Positions 37,846 through 38,781 of a stretch of DNA of 38,781 nucleotides are shown in pieces. Source of the stretch: Pseudomonas avellanae BPIC 631 (GTDB lineage Bacteria; Pseudomonadota; Gammaproteobacteria; Pseudomonadales; Pseudomonadaceae). The position numbers and the translations under genes were made by a program. The notes below the pieces were generated by a model. That model did not search any database and was not told the DNA's origin. It was given only the letters and a program-made list of their open reading frames with translations. The stretch lies in contig NZ_ATDK01000053.1 of assembly GCF_000444135.1 (NCBI RefSeq), positions 1 to 38,781 of the forward strand. Reading direction: 5' to 3'. Position 1 is the stretch's first letter, and each line of letters starts with the position of its first letter.

Positions 37846-38631
37846 ATGCCTCGTTTTGCCGCCAACCTCAGCATGCTGTACCCGCAGCATGATTTTCTTG
37901 AGCGCTTTGCCGCAGCCGCCGCCGATGGTTTCGGCGCGGTCGAGTATCTGTTTCCTTATGCCTACACGCCGCAGGAACTCAAGCAGCGCCTGAGCGACAA
38001 CGGTCTGGTACAAGCACTGTTCAACGCCCCGCCGGGCGACTGGGACGCCTGTGAACGAGGCATCGCCACACTTCCGGGCCGCGAAGCGGAGTTTCGCAAC
38101 GGCATCGAACGTGCTCTGGAATATGCCCAGGTGCTGGGCAACGACCGCGTGCACGTGATGGCCGGTCTGCTGCCCAGCGAAGCTTTGCGTGAGCGCCATC
38201 AGGCGGTTTATCTGGAAAACCTGGCGTTTGCGGCCGAGCAAGCCAGGTCTGTTGGCGTCACCATCCTGATCGAGCCGATCAACACCCGCGACATGCCGGG
38301 CTTTTTCCTCAACCGTCAGGATCAGGCGCAGGACATCTGCAAGCAGGTGGGCGCTGACAATCTGAAGGTGCAATTTGACTGCTACCACTGCCAGATCGTC
38401 GAAGGCGACCTGACCAGCACACTGCGCCGCGACTTTGCGGGTATTGGCCACATTCAGATTGCAGGCGTTCCGGATCGCCACGAACCGAACCTGGGCGAAC
38501 TGAACTACGAACACCTGTTCAACGTCATCGACGAGCTGGGCTACACCGGCTGGATCGGCTGCGAATACCGCCCCAAAGGCGACACCAGCGAAGGGTTGGC
38601 GTGGTTGCGGGCGTTGCAGGCGAAGGGCTGA
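37846..38631 (+). CDS. otnI: 2-oxo-tetronate isomerase OtnI (hydroxypyruvate isomerase-like)
   Basis: Interconverts 2-oxo- and 3-oxo-tetronate between LtnD and OtnK. The 261-residue TIM barrel is of the xylose isomerase/AP endonuclease 2 type. Metal and base residues are in [51 protein letters not shown] and [13 protein letters not shown]. The N-terminus is [20 protein letters not shown], as in Hyi-like proteins. CTGGAG about six bases ahead of 37846 sets the start; a TTG at 37828 in frame lacks support. Hydroxypyruvate isomerase Hyi is the close alternative; operon context favours OtnI. It is the last gene of the operon. Confidence 0.9.
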   Translation: MPRFAANLSMLYPQHDFLERFAAAAADGFGAVEYLFPYAYTPQELKQRLSDNGLVQALFNAPPGDWDACERGIATLPGREAEFRNGIERALEYAQVLGNDRVHVMAGLLPSEALRERHQAVYLENLAFAAEQARSVGVTILIEPINTRDMPGFFLNRQDQAQDICKQVGADNLKVQFDCYHCQIVEGDLTSTLRRDFAGIGHIQIAGVPDRHEPNLGELNYEHLFNVIDELGYTGWIGCEYRPKGDTSEGLAWLRALQAKG

Positions 38632-38639
38632 ACTGAGCG

Positions 38640-38781
38640 GCATGGACGACGCGGAGCGTTGTGAACGGCATTACCACGGAGCGTGAGGAATCTGAACCAT
38701 CGTGCGACGCTCCGCGTCGGCATGCCGTTCTGGACGCTCTGCGTCCGATCCTGACTGTGTAGTGCGGCGCAGATTTGTGAC
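38640..38781. repeat. P. syringae-type extragenic palindromic repeat block, cut by the window edge
   Basis: Modules seen are GACGCGGAGCGTTGTGA, CCACGGAGCGTGAGGAA, CGACGCTCCGCGTCG and GGACGCTCTGCGTCC. The window stops at GGCGCAGATTTGTGAC, which is the start of the unit found at 2703 and 2836. It lies directly after otnI. Confidence 0.8.

Overview
This window looks like core chromosome of a Pseudomonas of the P. syringae group. The base composition is GC-rich. The gene order (chp cluster, gshB, tonB, algH, ruvX, pyrRBC', then pilT, yggS, proC, yggT, metX, metW, rdgB, hemW) matches, from memory, the PA0386-PA0415 region of P. aeruginosa. The SelO sequence places the catalytic residues exactly where the crystallised P. 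syringae enzyme has them. Two families of Pseudomonas extragenic palindromic repeats fill many gaps.

Layout. 1-420: what looks like the 3' end of an IS66-type transposase, followed at once by a headless open frame that may be the tail of an Imm5-like immunity gene. 420-2687 (+): a GntR/FCD regulator and the protein AMPylase selO. 2700-2960: a tandem 133-bp-period repeat. 2979-12915 (-): a type IV pilus chemosensory operon pilG-pilH-pilI-pilJ-chpA-chpC, in which pilK and chpB are absent. 13160-19308 (+): gshB, a tonB3-like gene, algH, ruvX, pyrR, pyrB and the catalytically dead dihydroorotase homologue pyrC'. 19340-19590: REP elements. 19628-22085: a TM2 protein (-), a secreted NlpC/P60 hydrolase (+) and the retraction ATPase pilT (-), the last two separated by a strong bidirectional terminator. 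22141-28542 (+): yggS, proC, yggT, a repeat block, then metX-metW-rdgB-hemW and a DUF3392 membrane protein. 28574-30970 (-): a small secreted protein and ilvD. 31310-33145 (+): alaC and a YkgJ-type cysteine-cluster protein. 33387-38631 (+): a complete tetronate catabolic operon, ltnD-otnK-otnC-gntP transporter-otnI. The window ends inside another copy of the repeat family.

How the genes work together. The Chp proteins and PilT run twitching motility, and the tonB3-like gene has been linked to it in P. aeruginosa. pyrR, pyrB and pyrC' belong to pyrimidine synthesis, with PyrC' expected to be a structural partner of the transcarbamoylase. metX and metW activate homoserine for methionine synthesis. 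ilvD and alaC are branched-chain and alanine enzymes. The ltnD-otnI operon should import a four-carbon sugar acid (threonate or erythronate type) and turn it into dihydroxyacetone phosphate and CO2.

No clearly novel multi-gene system is visible. The points most worth following up are the IS66/immunity-gene scar at the left edge, a 22-codon reading frame coupled by ATGA overlap to the gntP transporter, a 35-codon reading frame ahead of ilvD, the reduced Hpt set of ChpA, and the near-identical tandem repeat after selO. All assignments come from reading the sequence against remembered families; no database search was run.
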